Origin: an uncultured Aquimarina sp.
GTDB taxonomy: Bacteria > Bacteroidota > Bacteroidia > Flavobacteriales > Flavobacteriaceae
Direction: 5' to 3'
DNA length: 64,000 nt
Assembly (NCBI GenBank): GCA_947501475.1
Contig: CANMWA010000001.1
Location: 620,001 to 684,000 of the forward strand
In this document: piece after piece, positions 24,053-33,178 of the stretch
Layout of the letters: every line of letters begins with the position of its first letter
Position numbering within the stretch: the first letter of the stretch is position 1
Notes under the pieces: generated by a model
What the model was told of the DNA's origin: nothing
What the model saw: the letters and a program-made list of their open reading frames with translations, nothing else
Databases searched by the model: none
Program-made: the position numbers and the translations under genes

Positions 24053-24277
24053 TTATTGTTGAATAAGATCATCTATACAATATTCTCTTTCATAACTTCT
24101 ACAGGTATCAGAATTTTCACATGCATTATCTAAATTCGTCTTATTAAATTCATCAGGTAGTTCAGTCTTAGCTCCTAACAGAAACCCTCCTTTTATCGAA
24201 GAGAGTCTATTTTGATTGAGTTGAGCAATTTTAATCTTTTGTAAACCAAGCTTCTTTTTTCCTTTTTTGTTTTCCAT
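24053..24277 (-). CDS. Double-glycine-leader Cys-rich peptide precursor 3
   Basis: 74 aa from the ATG at 24277 (MENKKGKKKLGLQKIK), chosen by alignment with the other two peptides. GG is at 30-31. The core differs at its start (FLLGAKTELPDEF) and has only three Cys, but keeps the ending TCRSYEREYC. A TATATTTG on the minus strand (24302-24309) is a candidate -7 box. It sits between the two TPR-AraC regulators, as part of a duplicated peptide-plus-regulator module. Confidence 0.75.
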   Translation of the reverse strand: MENKKGKKKLGLQKIKIAQLNQNRLSSIKGGFLLGAKTELPDEFNKTNLDNACENSDTCRSYEREYCIDDLIQQ

Positions 24278-24403
24278 AAGTTTTTTGTTTTGTCGTGATA
24301 ACAAATATAAAGATTCTTAGTAAAGATAAGTAAGTAAACAAAAAAGAGCTGATCTGTTTTCGTAGAAAACAAGGTTGTAAATTATTGTAAATTAATATAT
24401 TAT

Positions 24404-26119
24404 TTATTTTTCTTTTTCGAGTTGTTTGATAAAATATGAAGGATATATGCCTGTTTTTTTATAAAAAGCTTTTGAGAAAGCTCCATCAGTATTAAACCCT
24501 ATTTCGCGAGCTATTGCTTTGATACTATATAACCTATATTTGGAGTCATTTTTAAGTTTTGGAATTACATAATCAACACGTAATTCATTAATATAAACGC
24601 TGAAATTTTTTTGTTTATAGGTATTGATAACTTTAGATAAATATTTTGAATTAGTGTTTAATTTTTTGGCCAATTTGTGTGTTGTAATATTATGAGATAA
24701 AAAACCATGCTTTTCTTCAAAATGAACTAACCCTTCTAAAATACTAGAAACAATAGGATCTGGTATCCCAATAGATTTTAGGATAGATTTATCCCCAATT
24801 GTAGCTTGTTTAACTATAATCGTTGATTGATTTTCAGTATTCATTAGTGCTGTATACCGATTTTTATAACGTACATTTTTACGATAAATATGAACTAAGA
24901 AAATGATAATGATGATAACAAATACAAGTGTTATGCTAAATTTTAGGTTAGTTGTTTGTTCTTTTTGTTCTAGAATAGTAATCAACCTTTGTTTCTCCTT
25001 TAACAAACCAGGGGTGTCGTATTCTGTAACAATCTTTTTACTTAAATTTTTATAATTAGAATCTAAAACACTGTCAATAGCAAATAACTTATTGATATAA
25101 TACAATTGTTTGTTTTTATTATCAATAGATTTATAATGATTAATCAATAACTCATACCCTTCTCGCATTGCTATTGATGTAAATTTGGCTTCCTCATAAT
25201 ACCAGTCTATTTTAGATAAGTATTTTAGAAACATTTTATTGTTATTAAACTTTTTATAGATTTTGCTTAAATGCAGGTACCCATTAACAATAGGTCCCAT
25301 ATTATGGGATTCATGCTTTTCAATAAAAGATATAGATTTGTTGATACTGTCTAATGAGGCTTTGTACTGCTTGCTAGCATATAAATTGATCCCTTCATTC
25401 AATACAAATAAATAATAGATGTTAAGGCTATCCCGAATTGATTGTTTAATTCCTTTTTTATTATAAAAGGTAGCAGAATCTGTTAAGTGCAGTTTTCTAT
25501 ATGTATTTGCCAATCCTAACATGGTAATCAAATGTTGTTTACCACTTATATTATTTTTCTTTTCATAGACGAATACATCTGTATACATTTTTTTAGCCTC
25601 ATTATATTCTCCAATCTCCTCTTTTAGTCTACCAATATTGTGTTTTGCAGAATAGTATAAACTCTTATTACTAACTAAGTCAGCATATTCTAAAGCAGCA
25701 AGATAATCATCTAGTGCTTTGTTGTAATTTCCTATTTGTTTATATACCCCAGCTCTATTGAGGTATGAAATTGCAGGGTATCTATTGTCATTTAAGTGTT
25801 TACTAACCGTAATGGAACTATCTAAATATTTACTACGCTTAGATAAATCTTTGAGATCATTAAATGAAGCTTGTCGGTATCCCATAGCTAATCCTAAACT
25901 ATCATTTTCTTGCTTTGCTTTTGCCAGCAATGCATTAGAGTAAAAAGTAGCTATAATAGAATCTCTAGAATGCTTAAAAATCATTCGTTCAAGCTCATCA
26001 ACTGTTTTATCCTTCAAAGAATCAGGGAGTACAAACTTTTGTGAGTATCCAATCATAGTATTTAATAATAAACAGACCCCTAATAGTATCGCTGATTGGT
26101 ATCGTTGGTTCGTTTGCAT
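24404..26119 (-). CDS. TPR - transmembrane - AraC regulator, copy 2
   Basis: 571 aa, clearly paralogous along the whole length to the protein at 22099-23814: same N-terminus MQTNQRYQS, TPR blocks (YNKALDDYLAALEYA, YNEAKKMYTDVFVY, ASLDSINKSISFIE), TM helix (FSITLVFVIIIIIFLVH) and AraC HTH (NTNSKYLSKVINTYKQ, AREIGFNTDGAFSKAFYKKTG). The linker just before the HTH is the most divergent part. About 38 bases upstream of both starts (ATATCAAAAATATC and AATAAGGAATCCTATATT) are also conserved, so promoter and gene were copied together. Likely target: the neighbouring peptide genes. Confidence 0.85.
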   Translation of the reverse strand: MQTNQRYQSAILLGVCLLLNTMIGYSQKFVLPDSLKDKTVDELERMIFKHSRDSIIATFYSNALLAKAKQENDSLGLAMGYRQASFNDLKDLSKRSKYLDSSITVSKHLNDNRYPAISYLNRAGVYKQIGNYNKALDDYLAALEYADLVSNKSLYYSAKHNIGRLKEEIGEYNEAKKMYTDVFVYEKKNNISGKQHLITMLGLANTYRKLHLTDSATFYNKKGIKQSIRDSLNIYYLFVLNEGINLYASKQYKASLDSINKSISFIEKHESHNMGPIVNGYLHLSKIYKKFNNNKMFLKYLSKIDWYYEEAKFTSIAMREGYELLINHYKSIDNKNKQLYYINKLFAIDSVLDSNYKNLSKKIVTEYDTPGLLKEKQRLITILEQKEQTTNLKFSITLVFVIIIIIFLVHIYRKNVRYKNRYTALMNTENQSTIIVKQATIGDKSILKSIGIPDPIVSSILEGLVHFEEKHGFLSHNITTHKLAKKLNTNSKYLSKVINTYKQKNFSVYINELRVDYVIPKLKNDSKYRLYSIKAIAREIGFNTDGAFSKAFYKKTGIYPSYFIKQLEKEK

Positions 26120-26268
26120 ATATCAAAAATATCTAAATAAATAAGGAATCCTATATTTCAAAAAAGTAAATTCTCTTTTCTTGATACAATTAGACCAAAA
26201 AAACAATAATTATAAATTTAAAAAGGGCTAGAGTTTAGTTATATTTGCGGCAAAATAAACAAAAGTAT

Positions 26269-26703
26269 ATGATGTCGATATCTGATTTATTTGATAGTGG
26301 ATTTCAGAAGAGAAACCAAGACCATTTTGCATCTATTGTTAGAGTGGCTATGAGTGATGGTGTAATTACCGATGAGGAAAAAGCCTTTTTGGATCGATTA
26401 GCCCATAATCTTGATATTTCTGAAAACGATTACAAAGAAATACTAAAAGATTATAGAGCTCACCCTATTAACCCACCCGTTGATTATGATAGACGGTTAG
26501 AGCGACTATTTGATTTATCAAGAATGGTCTATGCAGATCATATCAAAGAAATAGATCAAGTAGTTTTATTAGAAAAGCTAAGTATAGGTTTAGGATTTAA
26601 ATCAGAAAATGCTAAATATGTAGTTGATAAAGCACTAAAATTAGTGGATCAAGGTGCCGATGTAGATACTTTTGTCGATGAGATCAAGAATATGAATAGA
26701 TAA
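26269..26703 (+). CDS. TerB-like helical protein
   Basis: 144-145 aa; two adjacent ATGs at 26269 and 26272 are the only sensible starts, with a TATATTTG -7-like box at 26240-26247. The pattern FASIVRVAMSDGVITDEEKAFLDRLAHNLDIS followed by MVYADHIKEIDQVVLLEKLSIGLGF is the TerB (tellurite-resistance/DjlA-type) helical fold with its two acidic metal-binding loops. It is cytoplasmic and the function in this organism is unknown. It is convergent with the GTPase/kinase operon and shares its terminator region. Confidence 0.8.
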   Translation: MMSISDLFDSGFQKRNQDHFASIVRVAMSDGVITDEEKAFLDRLAHNLDISENDYKEILKDYRAHPINPPVDYDRRLERLFDLSRMVYADHIKEIDQVVLLEKLSIGLGFKSENAKYVVDKALKLVDQGADVDTFVDEIKNMNR

Positions 26704-26729
26704 TTAACTTATTAATATCATACCTATAC

Positions 26730-26758
26730 AAAAAGGCGGCCTAATCGGCGGCCTTTTT
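26730..26758. terminator. Hairpin terminator between convergent TerB and kinase genes
   Basis: AAAAAGGC-G-GCC, loop TAATC, GGC-G-GCCTTTTT: a stem with one G-G mismatch and flanking A/T runs. It overlaps the last codons of the kinase gene (stop at 26741-26743). Confidence 0.7.
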
Positions 26759-28279
26759 TGCTATCTGTTTTATAATTTTATAGAGTAATTCTTCTTGTTC
26801 AAAAGGTTTGGCTATAAAATCATCCATACCCGCCCGTATACATTTATCTCTAGATTTGTCATCGGCTTTGCCAGAAAATCCAATAATAGGAATCTCTGAA
26901 ATAAATTTATCGCCATAATTATTTCTAATAATATGAGTGGCTTGAAACCCATCGATTTTTGAAACGGTGAGATCCATCAAAATCAAATCATAATGTCGCT
27001 TCTCGATATAATTGATACCCTGTTCGCCATTGATTGCGACATCTACAAAAAATCTTCCTTGAGCAATTAATATTTTCATGATTAGATATTGAGTAACCTC
27101 TTCATCTTCTACCAACAGGATTCTAAATTTCTTTTTGTGTTCGGGGAGCGTATATTTTTTCTTTTTTCGTTCTGTAGAAGTTTTTGTGATTTCAAACTTA
27201 AAAGGAAGTTTGATATTAAAAGTGGTTCCCTTGTCGGGCTCACTAGTTACTTTTATTTCTCCGTTAAGCAGATCTACCAGGTTTTTTACGATAGCCAAAC
27301 CTAATCCCGTTCCAGAGATTTGTTTATCATGATTAAAACGTGTAAAACGCTCAAATAGATAAGGGATATTTTCTTCGAGGATACCAATTCCTGTATCTTC
27401 AATCTTAAAATTAAGACTTGTTTTATTAGTGCGTTGATAATTTTTTGATATGGTAAAAGTTACTTTTCCTTCTTCAGTAAATTTGAAAGCATTATTAAGG
27501 AGGTTGTTGATTATTTGATATACTCTGGTTCTATCACCGATCAAATATTCTTGAATAGATGAGTCGATATGGGTTTCAAAAATAACTCCTTTTTTTTCAG
27601 CGATTTTTGCATAAGATTTTTCGAATCCGTTCACAAGATTAATAAAAGCAAAACGTTCGTCGACCACTTTAAGCGTTCCTGATTCTATTTTAGAAATATC
27701 AATCATATCATCGATAAGTGCAGTCAAATGTTTACTTTCTCTTTTGATAATTCGAGCTAACTCTTCCTGCTCAAAATTTAACTGAGTTTTTTCAAGAACT
27801 TCAACAAAACCCAGTATACTGGTAAGCGGAGTTCTGATTTCATGATTAATATTAGCGATAAAATCATTCTTGAACTCTTCTTTTTCTAATAAGTATTTGT
27901 TTTTTAATGCTAATTCTTTAGCCGTTAAAATAGACTCATTTCTTTGCTGTGCAATTTCATTAAGCTCATTATATTTTTTTGTATAATCAAAAAGAACAAT
28001 TTTAATTTCTTTTTGATCAACTTTTATTGAAACATCACAGATTTTTTCGGTCTTTTTATCCTCAAGGTGAATACACGGAAAATTAAACTCAGAATTTTCA
28101 GGACTATAATTTTCTACGAAATCTTTTAGTATTTCAAAGAAAGGATGTACATCGTATATTGAGACATTTGTTTTCCAATCAAATAGAGGGTTTTCTATTT
28201 TTTTGATACTACCGTCAAGAGCAACTGTAGTAAATTGTGTTTTTTGATTAAACTGTATTTGATTTTGATGATTTACCAT
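26741..28279 (-). CDS. Hybrid sensor histidine kinase with C-terminal receiver
   Basis: 512 aa. No membrane segment; the N-terminal ~130 residues resemble a PAS-like input. Then HisKA with H-box NINHEIRTPLTSILGF, HATPase_c with N-box (NNLLNNAFKFTEEGK), G1 (DTGIGI) and G2 (GTGLGLAIVKNLV), and a receiver domain from ~390 (LVEDEEVTQYL, phospho-Asp in LILMDLTV, Lys in FIAKPF). It therefore autophosphorylates and passes phosphate to its own receiver; no DNA-binding output is present, so a separate Hpt or regulator is needed. It is the last gene of a four-gene operon, 5 bases downstream of the small GTPase. Confidence 0.9.
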   Translation of the reverse strand: MVNHQNQIQFNQKTQFTTVALDGSIKKIENPLFDWKTNVSIYDVHPFFEILKDFVENYSPENSEFNFPCIHLEDKKTEKICDVSIKVDQKEIKIVLFDYTKKYNELNEIAQQRNESILTAKELALKNKYLLEKEEFKNDFIANINHEIRTPLTSILGFVEVLEKTQLNFEQEELARIIKRESKHLTALIDDMIDISKIESGTLKVVDERFAFINLVNGFEKSYAKIAEKKGVIFETHIDSSIQEYLIGDRTRVYQIINNLLNNAFKFTEEGKVTFTISKNYQRTNKTSLNFKIEDTGIGILEENIPYLFERFTRFNHDKQISGTGLGLAIVKNLVDLLNGEIKVTSEPDKGTTFNIKLPFKFEITKTSTERKKKKYTLPEHKKKFRILLVEDEEVTQYLIMKILIAQGRFFVDVAINGEQGINYIEKRHYDLILMDLTVSKIDGFQATHIIRNNYGDKFISEIPIIGFSGKADDKSRDKCIRAGMDDFIAKPFEQEELLYKIIKQIAKKAAD

Positions 28280-28284
28280 GTTTC

Positions 28285-28779
28285 TTACTCTGTTATTTTT
28301 TCGGCCAGATCAGAAAAGAAATTCTCTATATTTTTATTGGTCTTAGCACTAGTCAAATAATCAAATGAAATATTTTTTTCTTTCAGGTGTAATATAGCTT
28401 CTTTCTCATTTACAAGATCTAATTTATTTCCGATTACTTTGATTGTAACTTTAGGGTAGGTTTCTTTAAGATATTCCAAGTCTATATTTAAATTTCTAAA
28501 AGAGTCATCTCGGGTTAGATCAAATACATAAACAAAGGCATGCGATCCTAGTAGGTAAGATTTCCGAGTATCTTCTACACTATTTGAATGTCCTTCAGTA
28601 TCCCAAATAATCATAGATAGTTCTCTGCCATCAGATAATTGAATAGCTTTCTTTTTTATTTGAACACCAAGGGTAACTTTGTATTCTTCTGAAAATTCAT
28701 TCTCAATAAAACGTCTGAATAGAGACGTTTTGCCCACACCAAAGTGTCCTATAAGCACTACTTTTTTAGACAATGTCAT
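28285..28779 (-). CDS. Ras/Rab-like small GTPase
   Basis: 164 aa from the ATG at 28779 (MTLSKK); it overlaps the end of the upstream gene by 14 bases. All G boxes are visible: G1 GHFGVGKTS, G2 Thr in YKVTLGV, G3 WDTEGH (Ala of DTAGQ replaced by Glu, Gln by His), G4 NKLD, G5 TSAK. The size and the 'YVFDLTRDDSF' segment are those of eukaryote-like Rab/Ras GTPases rather than of bacterial MglA, Era or EngA. There is no C-terminal prenylation motif. The His in place of catalytic Gln suggests slow intrinsic hydrolysis and need for a partner. Confidence 0.88.
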   Translation of the reverse strand: MTLSKKVVLIGHFGVGKTSLFRRFIENEFSEEYKVTLGVQIKKKAIQLSDGRELSMIIWDTEGHSNSVEDTRKSYLLGSHAFVYVFDLTRDDSFRNLNIDLEYLKETYPKVTIKVIGNKLDLVNEKEAILHLKEKNISFDYLTSAKTNKNIENFFSDLAEKITE

Positions 28780-29590
28780 CTGCAAAATATTTTTTAAGTT
28801 TTTGTGTAAATATGGTATTGTTTTCTAAATCCTTATTTGAAATATGATTTTTAGCAAAATCTATAATCTGATCTTCCAAAATTTCTTTAAACATCATATT
28901 ATATGCGCCAGAGATCACTGCAGCGATATAGTACGAATAAAAATTTTGAATATGAATTGTATATAATTCATATTCGATCATTTCAAGGTTTTGGTCACCT
29001 CCTTCAAAAGCATCTTCGACAAAACTTTTGATAGCCGTTAGCATTCCTGCAATCATTTCTTTATCTACCGTGCCTTCGGATAAAGGGCTGTAGTCAGTAA
29101 TTAGAATTCCTGAGTTTTTTTCGATCACAAACATCTGTATAAGTCGAGGTTTTGCGTATTCGGTAAGCGCTATATCTCCTTCTGAAACTCCTTGTGCTCT
29201 GGCCTTTGTTTTTCTAAACCAGTTTTTAAAAGAAAAAGCTTTTCTGGTTTGCCTGCTAATATTTTCACTTAGCAATTTCATCTCATGAGCTATATATTTC
29301 TTAATCATTTTACCAATAATCGGAAATAAAGCTTCAACAACTGCATCCTGAGAGTTTTTGATTTCTTCTTTTAAGGCTTCGGTAATCGTGGGGCCAAGGG
29401 TTTTAGGAATATCTTGAACAAACTCATTTAATTTATCATCAATTATAGGATCTACTTTGTGCGAAAGTTCTTGTTTTTCATGAACAATCTTACTCAGCTC
29501 TTCTACTTTTTCGGCAATAGAATCAGTGTATTCTTTTTCTTCGGTAAGAAGAAGTTCTTTAAGAATTCTAAGTTTATCCTGATCTTCCAT
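28766..29590 (-). CDS. Longin/roadblock-like partner protein of the small GTPase
   Basis: 274 aa. Residues 1-125 are charged and helical (EEKEYTDSIAEKVEELSKIVHEKQ). Residues ~145-255 read like a longin/roadblock-type sensor fold: RLIQMFVIEKNSGILITDY, then KEMIAGMLTAIKSFVEDAF, then a beta-rich YELYTIHIQNFYSYYIAAVISG. Proteins of this fold are standard regulators of Ras-like GTPases (as MglB is for MglA, SRX for Arf). The family call is from pattern only. Tight coupling (14-bp overlap) with the GTPase gene supports a functional pair. Confidence 0.65.
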   Translation of the reverse strand: MEDQDKLRILKELLLTEEKEYTDSIAEKVEELSKIVHEKQELSHKVDPIIDDKLNEFVQDIPKTLGPTITEALKEEIKNSQDAVVEALFPIIGKMIKKYIAHEMKLLSENISRQTRKAFSFKNWFRKTKARAQGVSEGDIALTEYAKPRLIQMFVIEKNSGILITDYSPLSEGTVDKEMIAGMLTAIKSFVEDAFEGGDQNLEMIEYELYTIHIQNFYSYYIAAVISGAYNMMFKEILEDQIIDFAKNHISNKDLENNTIFTQKLKKYFADDIV

Positions 29591-29607
29591 AACCTTTGGA
29601 TGATGGA

Positions 29608-29961
29608 TTACTTTTGATTAATTTTTTCTCCTAAGGAGATTAAAAGGTCACCTAGTGTTTTTTTATCTACTTTTTTTGCATCCAGCATTTCTGATTTGTC
29701 GGCAAGATTGTCTTCTAATTCAGTAATTCGAATATTAATATCCGTGCTTAGATTATCTATTGCTTGATGTAGCTCTTTTCGGGTGTCATCTATAAAATCC
29801 TCGAGTTCTTTCTTTTTTGAGGAGATATCTTTCTTTACTTTTTCAAATTCAGAATTATAGGCAGCTATATTTTCTCCAAAAATAAGATTTTTGATTGCTT
29901 CAATTTTTGAAGAAGGGTCATTAACAACTTCTTCTTTAACAGCTTTATTTTCTTTGGCCAT
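29608..29961 (-). CDS. Small coiled-coil protein, first gene of the GTPase operon
   Basis: 117 aa, no signal peptide. Residues ~40-95 form heptad-rich helices (FEKVKKDISSKKKELEDFIDD, IRITELEDNLADKSEM). It resembles no family I know; a scaffold or adaptor for the downstream longin-like protein and GTPase is a reasonable inference. Its stop is 17 bases before the next start. Confidence 0.7.
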   Translation of the reverse strand: MAKENKAVKEEVVNDPSSKIEAIKNLIFGENIAAYNSEFEKVKKDISSKKKELEDFIDDTRKELHQAIDNLSTDINIRITELEDNLADKSEMLDAKKVDKKTLGDLLISLGEKINQK

Positions 29962-30193
29962 TTTGGTTGATTTATTAGATTTTTTATGTTGCGGTCTACA
30001 TAAAATTAATATAAAAATGTTAAAATCAAAGGTTGTACTCTCGATAAAAATTAAATGTGTCGCTTTAAAACCTTGTTTTTGATATAATTATGAGATGCAT
30101 CACTACTAAAAAATAGGGGTATACAATTTAGGGGATGGTATAAATATACAATTATTATTCTTTACCCAAGGATGGCTCTACAGCACTATTATC

Positions 30194-31204
30194 TTACTTG
30201 TTTGCAGCGTTCATAAACGACTCTACTTTTTCGACCATATTTTTACTACCACAAACAAAAGGGGTGCGTTCATGAAGCTGTGTAGGTTTTATATCCATAA
30301 TACGTTTAAAACCATCACTGGCTTTACCACCTGCTTGTTCTGCAATAAATGCCATAGGATTGCATTCGTATAATAAACGAAGCTTTCCGTTAGGAGATTT
30401 TGAAGTACTGGGGTATAAATACACACCGCCTTTAATCATATTGCGATGAATATCACTTACAAGAGAGCCTATATACCTAGAGGTATAGGGTCGATCTTCT
30501 TTTTCTTCCTGGCAATATTTGATGTAATCTTTAATCCCTTGTGGGAAATGAATATAATTCCCTTCATTAACGGAGTAAATATTACCATCTTCTGGGAACC
30601 TCATATTTGGATGCGATAAGTAATAAGTTCCTAGTGCTGGGTTTAATGTAAATCCATTCACACCATGTCCTGTTGTATATACCAACATGGTCGAAGTTCC
30701 ATAAATAATATACCCGGCAGCAACTTGCAAATTACCAGGTTGTAAAAAGTCTTCTAACGTAACCGGTGTGCCTGTCGGGGTGACTCTACGATAAATAGAA
30801 AAGATAGTCCCTACCGAGACATTAACATCAATATTAGAGCTGCCATCAAGAGGATCCATCAAGACAACATAATTGTTGCGGTGATCATTTTTTTGCCCTT
30901 TTATAGTAATGAACTCATCATTTTCTTCAGAAGCAATACCACAAACGATTTCTCGATTAGTAAGTGTGTTGATAAAAGTTTCATTAGCCAGGATATCTAA
31001 TTTTTGCTGATCTTCACCTTGTATATTAGTCTCTCCTGCTGCTCCTGTAATATCAACTAAGCCTGCCTTATTTACTTCGTGATTCACCATCTTTGCTGCC
31101 AACCTGATTGAATTAATCAAACGGGAAAGTTCGCCGCTAGCATACGGGAAATCCTTTTGGTTTTCAATGATAAATTCTCCTAAGGTTTGATTTTTTCGTG
31201 CCAT
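30194..31204 (-). CDS. fbp: Class I fructose-1,6-bisphosphatase
   Basis: 336 aa from the ATG at 31204 ([11 protein letters not shown]); the upstream in-frame start at 31228 adds a short tail not typical for the family. It hydrolyses fructose 1,6-bisphosphate to fructose 6-phosphate in gluconeogenesis. Metal/substrate motifs: EEND ([10 protein letters not shown]), [21 protein letters not shown], the phosphate-binding [20 protein letters not shown] and the C-terminal [26 protein letters not shown] at 31226-31233 is a candidate -7 box (TATTTTTG on the minus strand). Confidence 0.96.
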   Translation of the reverse strand: MARKNQTLGEFIIENQKDFPYASGELSRLINSIRLAAKMVNHEVNKAGLVDITGAAGETNIQGEDQQKLDILANETFINTLTNREIVCGIASEENDEFITIKGQKNDHRNNYVVLMDPLDGSSNIDVNVSVGTIFSIYRRVTPTGTPVTLEDFLQPGNLQVAAGYIIYGTSTMLVYTTGHGVNGFTLNPALGTYYLSHPNMRFPEDGNIYSVNEGNYIHFPQGIKDYIKYCQEEKEDRPYTSRYIGSLVSDIHRNMIKGGVYLYPSTSKSPNGKLRLLYECNPMAFIAEQAGGKASDGFKRIMDIKPTQLHERTPFVCGSKNMVEKVESFMNAANK

Positions 31205-31332
31205 TGATGGTGATTTAATTTGGTGCAAAAATATTATTTTTTAGATAACTATAACGTTTTCGGAAGTTTAAATTCTAAAACCCATGTTATTAATTATAAA
31301 AACCGAAACAACAGAAGTATAACGTTAGAAAA

Positions 31333-31366
31333 TTGTCGAGTTTCTAATACATATTTTATAGTTTTG
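31333..31366 (+). promoter_or_regulatory. Flavobacterial-type promoter of the GNAT-lysC pair
   Basis: TTG at 31333-31335 and TAGTTTTG at 31359-31366, 23 bases apart, 16 bases before the ATG at 31383. The spacing is at the upper end of the known range. Confidence 0.5.
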
Positions 31367-31382
31367 ATAAACTTTTTGAATT

Positions 31383-31862
31383 ATGGGGTATATCATTAGA
31401 GATGCAGAAGTAAAAGATATGGGTCAAGTATTGAGTTTGATCCAGGAGTTAGCAACATTCGAAAAAGAACCCGATGCTGTTGAAGTCACTGTTGAAGAAT
31501 TAATAAAAGAAGGATTTGGTGAGCACCCTCTTTTTCATTGTTTTGTTGCCGAAGTGAATAAAGAGATTGTTGGGATTGCTCTGGTGTATTATCGTTTCTC
31601 AACCTGGAAAGGGCGGTCTATTCATCTCGAAGATTTGATCGTTAAAGAATCTATGCGAGGAACAGGGTTGGGTAGTGCGCTATACGCCGAAGTGATGAAA
31701 TACGCAAAATCTAAAGGTGTGCGTAGAGTTGAATGGGTAGTTTTGGATTGGAATCAAAATGCAATTGATTTTTATGAAAAAAGCGGTGCCAAACTCTTAA
31801 AAGATTGGTATTTGGTACAGATGGATCAAGAGGGAGTGCAAGCCTTTATAAGTAAAAATTAA
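31383..31862 (+). CDS. GNAT-family N-acetyltransferase
   Basis: 159 aa. Acetyl-CoA-binding motif A is visible as HLEDLIVKESMRGTGLGSALYAEVMKYA (R-G-x-G-x-G/A type) and motif B as WNQNAIDFYEKSGAKLLKDWYLVQMD. The layout (IRDAEVKDMGQVLSLIQELATFE) is that of the diamine/spermidine N-acetyltransferase-like subgroup, which suggests a small amine substrate, though this is not certain. The aspartate kinase gene follows after 9 bases. Confidence 0.88.
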   Translation: MGYIIRDAEVKDMGQVLSLIQELATFEKEPDAVEVTVEELIKEGFGEHPLFHCFVAEVNKEIVGIALVYYRFSTWKGRSIHLEDLIVKESMRGTGLGSALYAEVMKYAKSKGVRRVEWVVLDWNQNAIDFYEKSGAKLLKDWYLVQMDQEGVQAFISKN

Positions 31863-31871
31863 TTAACGTAG

Positions 31872-33125
31872 ATGAGAGTTTTTAAATTCGGAGGAGCATC
31901 TGTTAAAGATGCAAAAGCAGTTAAAAATGTTGCTAAGGTGCTTGAGCAAACTGGTTTTTCTAATTTGGTGATTATCATCTCTGCTATGGGTAAAACCACA
32001 AATGCAATAGAAAAAATTGTTGAGTCTTATCTTAATAAAAAAACAGGTCTTAGTGTATTAATCTTGGATTTGAGAGCGTATCATTTTACAATAATACATC
32101 AACTTTTTGAAGAGAAACAACACTCGGTTTTTCAAAAGTTAGACAGCTTATTTAAAGATATAGAAACCACCTTAAAAAGAAATAAGTCAACACAATATGA
32201 TTTTATCTATGATCAGATTGTGAGTTATGGTGAACTTATCTCGACAACCATTGTGAGTGAGTATCTTAACTATGCGGGATTTACAAACGTATGGTTGGAT
32301 GCTCGTGATATGATCAAAACAGATCATTCTTATAGAGATGCTACTGTAGATTGGCAGGCTACGCAACAAAATATTGTAAATAAGGTTGATAAAAACAATC
32401 TTACGATCACACAAGGGTTTATTGGATCTGACACCAATAATTTTACCACAACACTTGGTCGAGAGGGGAGTGATTATACCGCAGGAATATTTGGGTATTG
32501 TCTCAATGCCCAGAGTGTAAGTATCTGGAAAGATGTTCCAGGAGTATTAAATGGTGATCCTAGAGTTTTTGAAAACACACAATTATTATCCCATGTTTCT
32601 TATGAAGAAGCTATCGAATTAGCTTTTTATGGAGCTTCGGTAATTCACCCAAAAACCATCCAGCCTTTACAACGTAAAGAGATACCATTATACGTAAAAT
32701 CATTTCTTCATCCCGAAAATGACGGAACTTCAGTAAAAAAAGGACAACCATTAGACCCTTATTTGCCTTGCTATATTGTAAAGAAAAATCAAATTTTGGT
32801 ATCGTTATCGTCTCTAGATTTCTCTTTTATCGTTGAAGATAATATTAGTGAGCTTTTTAATCTTTTTCACCAATATCATATCAAAGTAGATTTAATTCAA
32901 AATTCGGCAATTAGTTTTTCGGTATGTTTAGATGATAAATTTGGTCATTTTAAAGAACTTTTACAGAAACTAAAATCAAAATTTAAGGTTACTTATAATA
33001 CAGATGTCTCTCTATTTACTATCAGACACTTTACACATGAAGCTATTCAGTCTTTAGAAAAAGAAAAAGATATTTTATTGAAGCAGATCACAAGAGAAAC
33101 TTATCAAATGGTTAGTAAGGATTAA
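31872..33125 (+). CDS. lysC: Aspartate kinase
   Basis: 417 aa. It phosphorylates aspartate at the head of the Lys/Thr/Met pathway. The N-terminal nucleotide/aspartate motif VFKFGGASVKDA is clear, as are SAMGKTTNAIEKI, TTLGREGSDYTAGIFGYCL and SVSIWKDVPGVLNGDPR. The C-terminal ~110 residues are a short, divergent ACT-like regulatory region. It is co-transcribed with the GNAT gene upstream. Confidence 0.92.
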   Translation: MRVFKFGGASVKDAKAVKNVAKVLEQTGFSNLVIIISAMGKTTNAIEKIVESYLNKKTGLSVLILDLRAYHFTIIHQLFEEKQHSVFQKLDSLFKDIETTLKRNKSTQYDFIYDQIVSYGELISTTIVSEYLNYAGFTNVWLDARDMIKTDHSYRDATVDWQATQQNIVNKVDKNNLTITQGFIGSDTNNFTTTLGREGSDYTAGIFGYCLNAQSVSIWKDVPGVLNGDPRVFENTQLLSHVSYEEAIELAFYGASVIHPKTIQPLQRKEIPLYVKSFLHPENDGTSVKKGQPLDPYLPCYIVKKNQILVSLSSLDFSFIVEDNISELFNLFHQYHIKVDLIQNSAISFSVCLDDKFGHFKELLQKLKSKFKVTYNTDVSLFTIRHFTHEAIQSLEKEKDILLKQITRETYQMVSKD

Positions 33126-33178
33126 TACAAAAAATTGAAGGATTTTGCTATATTTGCAGTTAGCGCAAATTGTATTTA

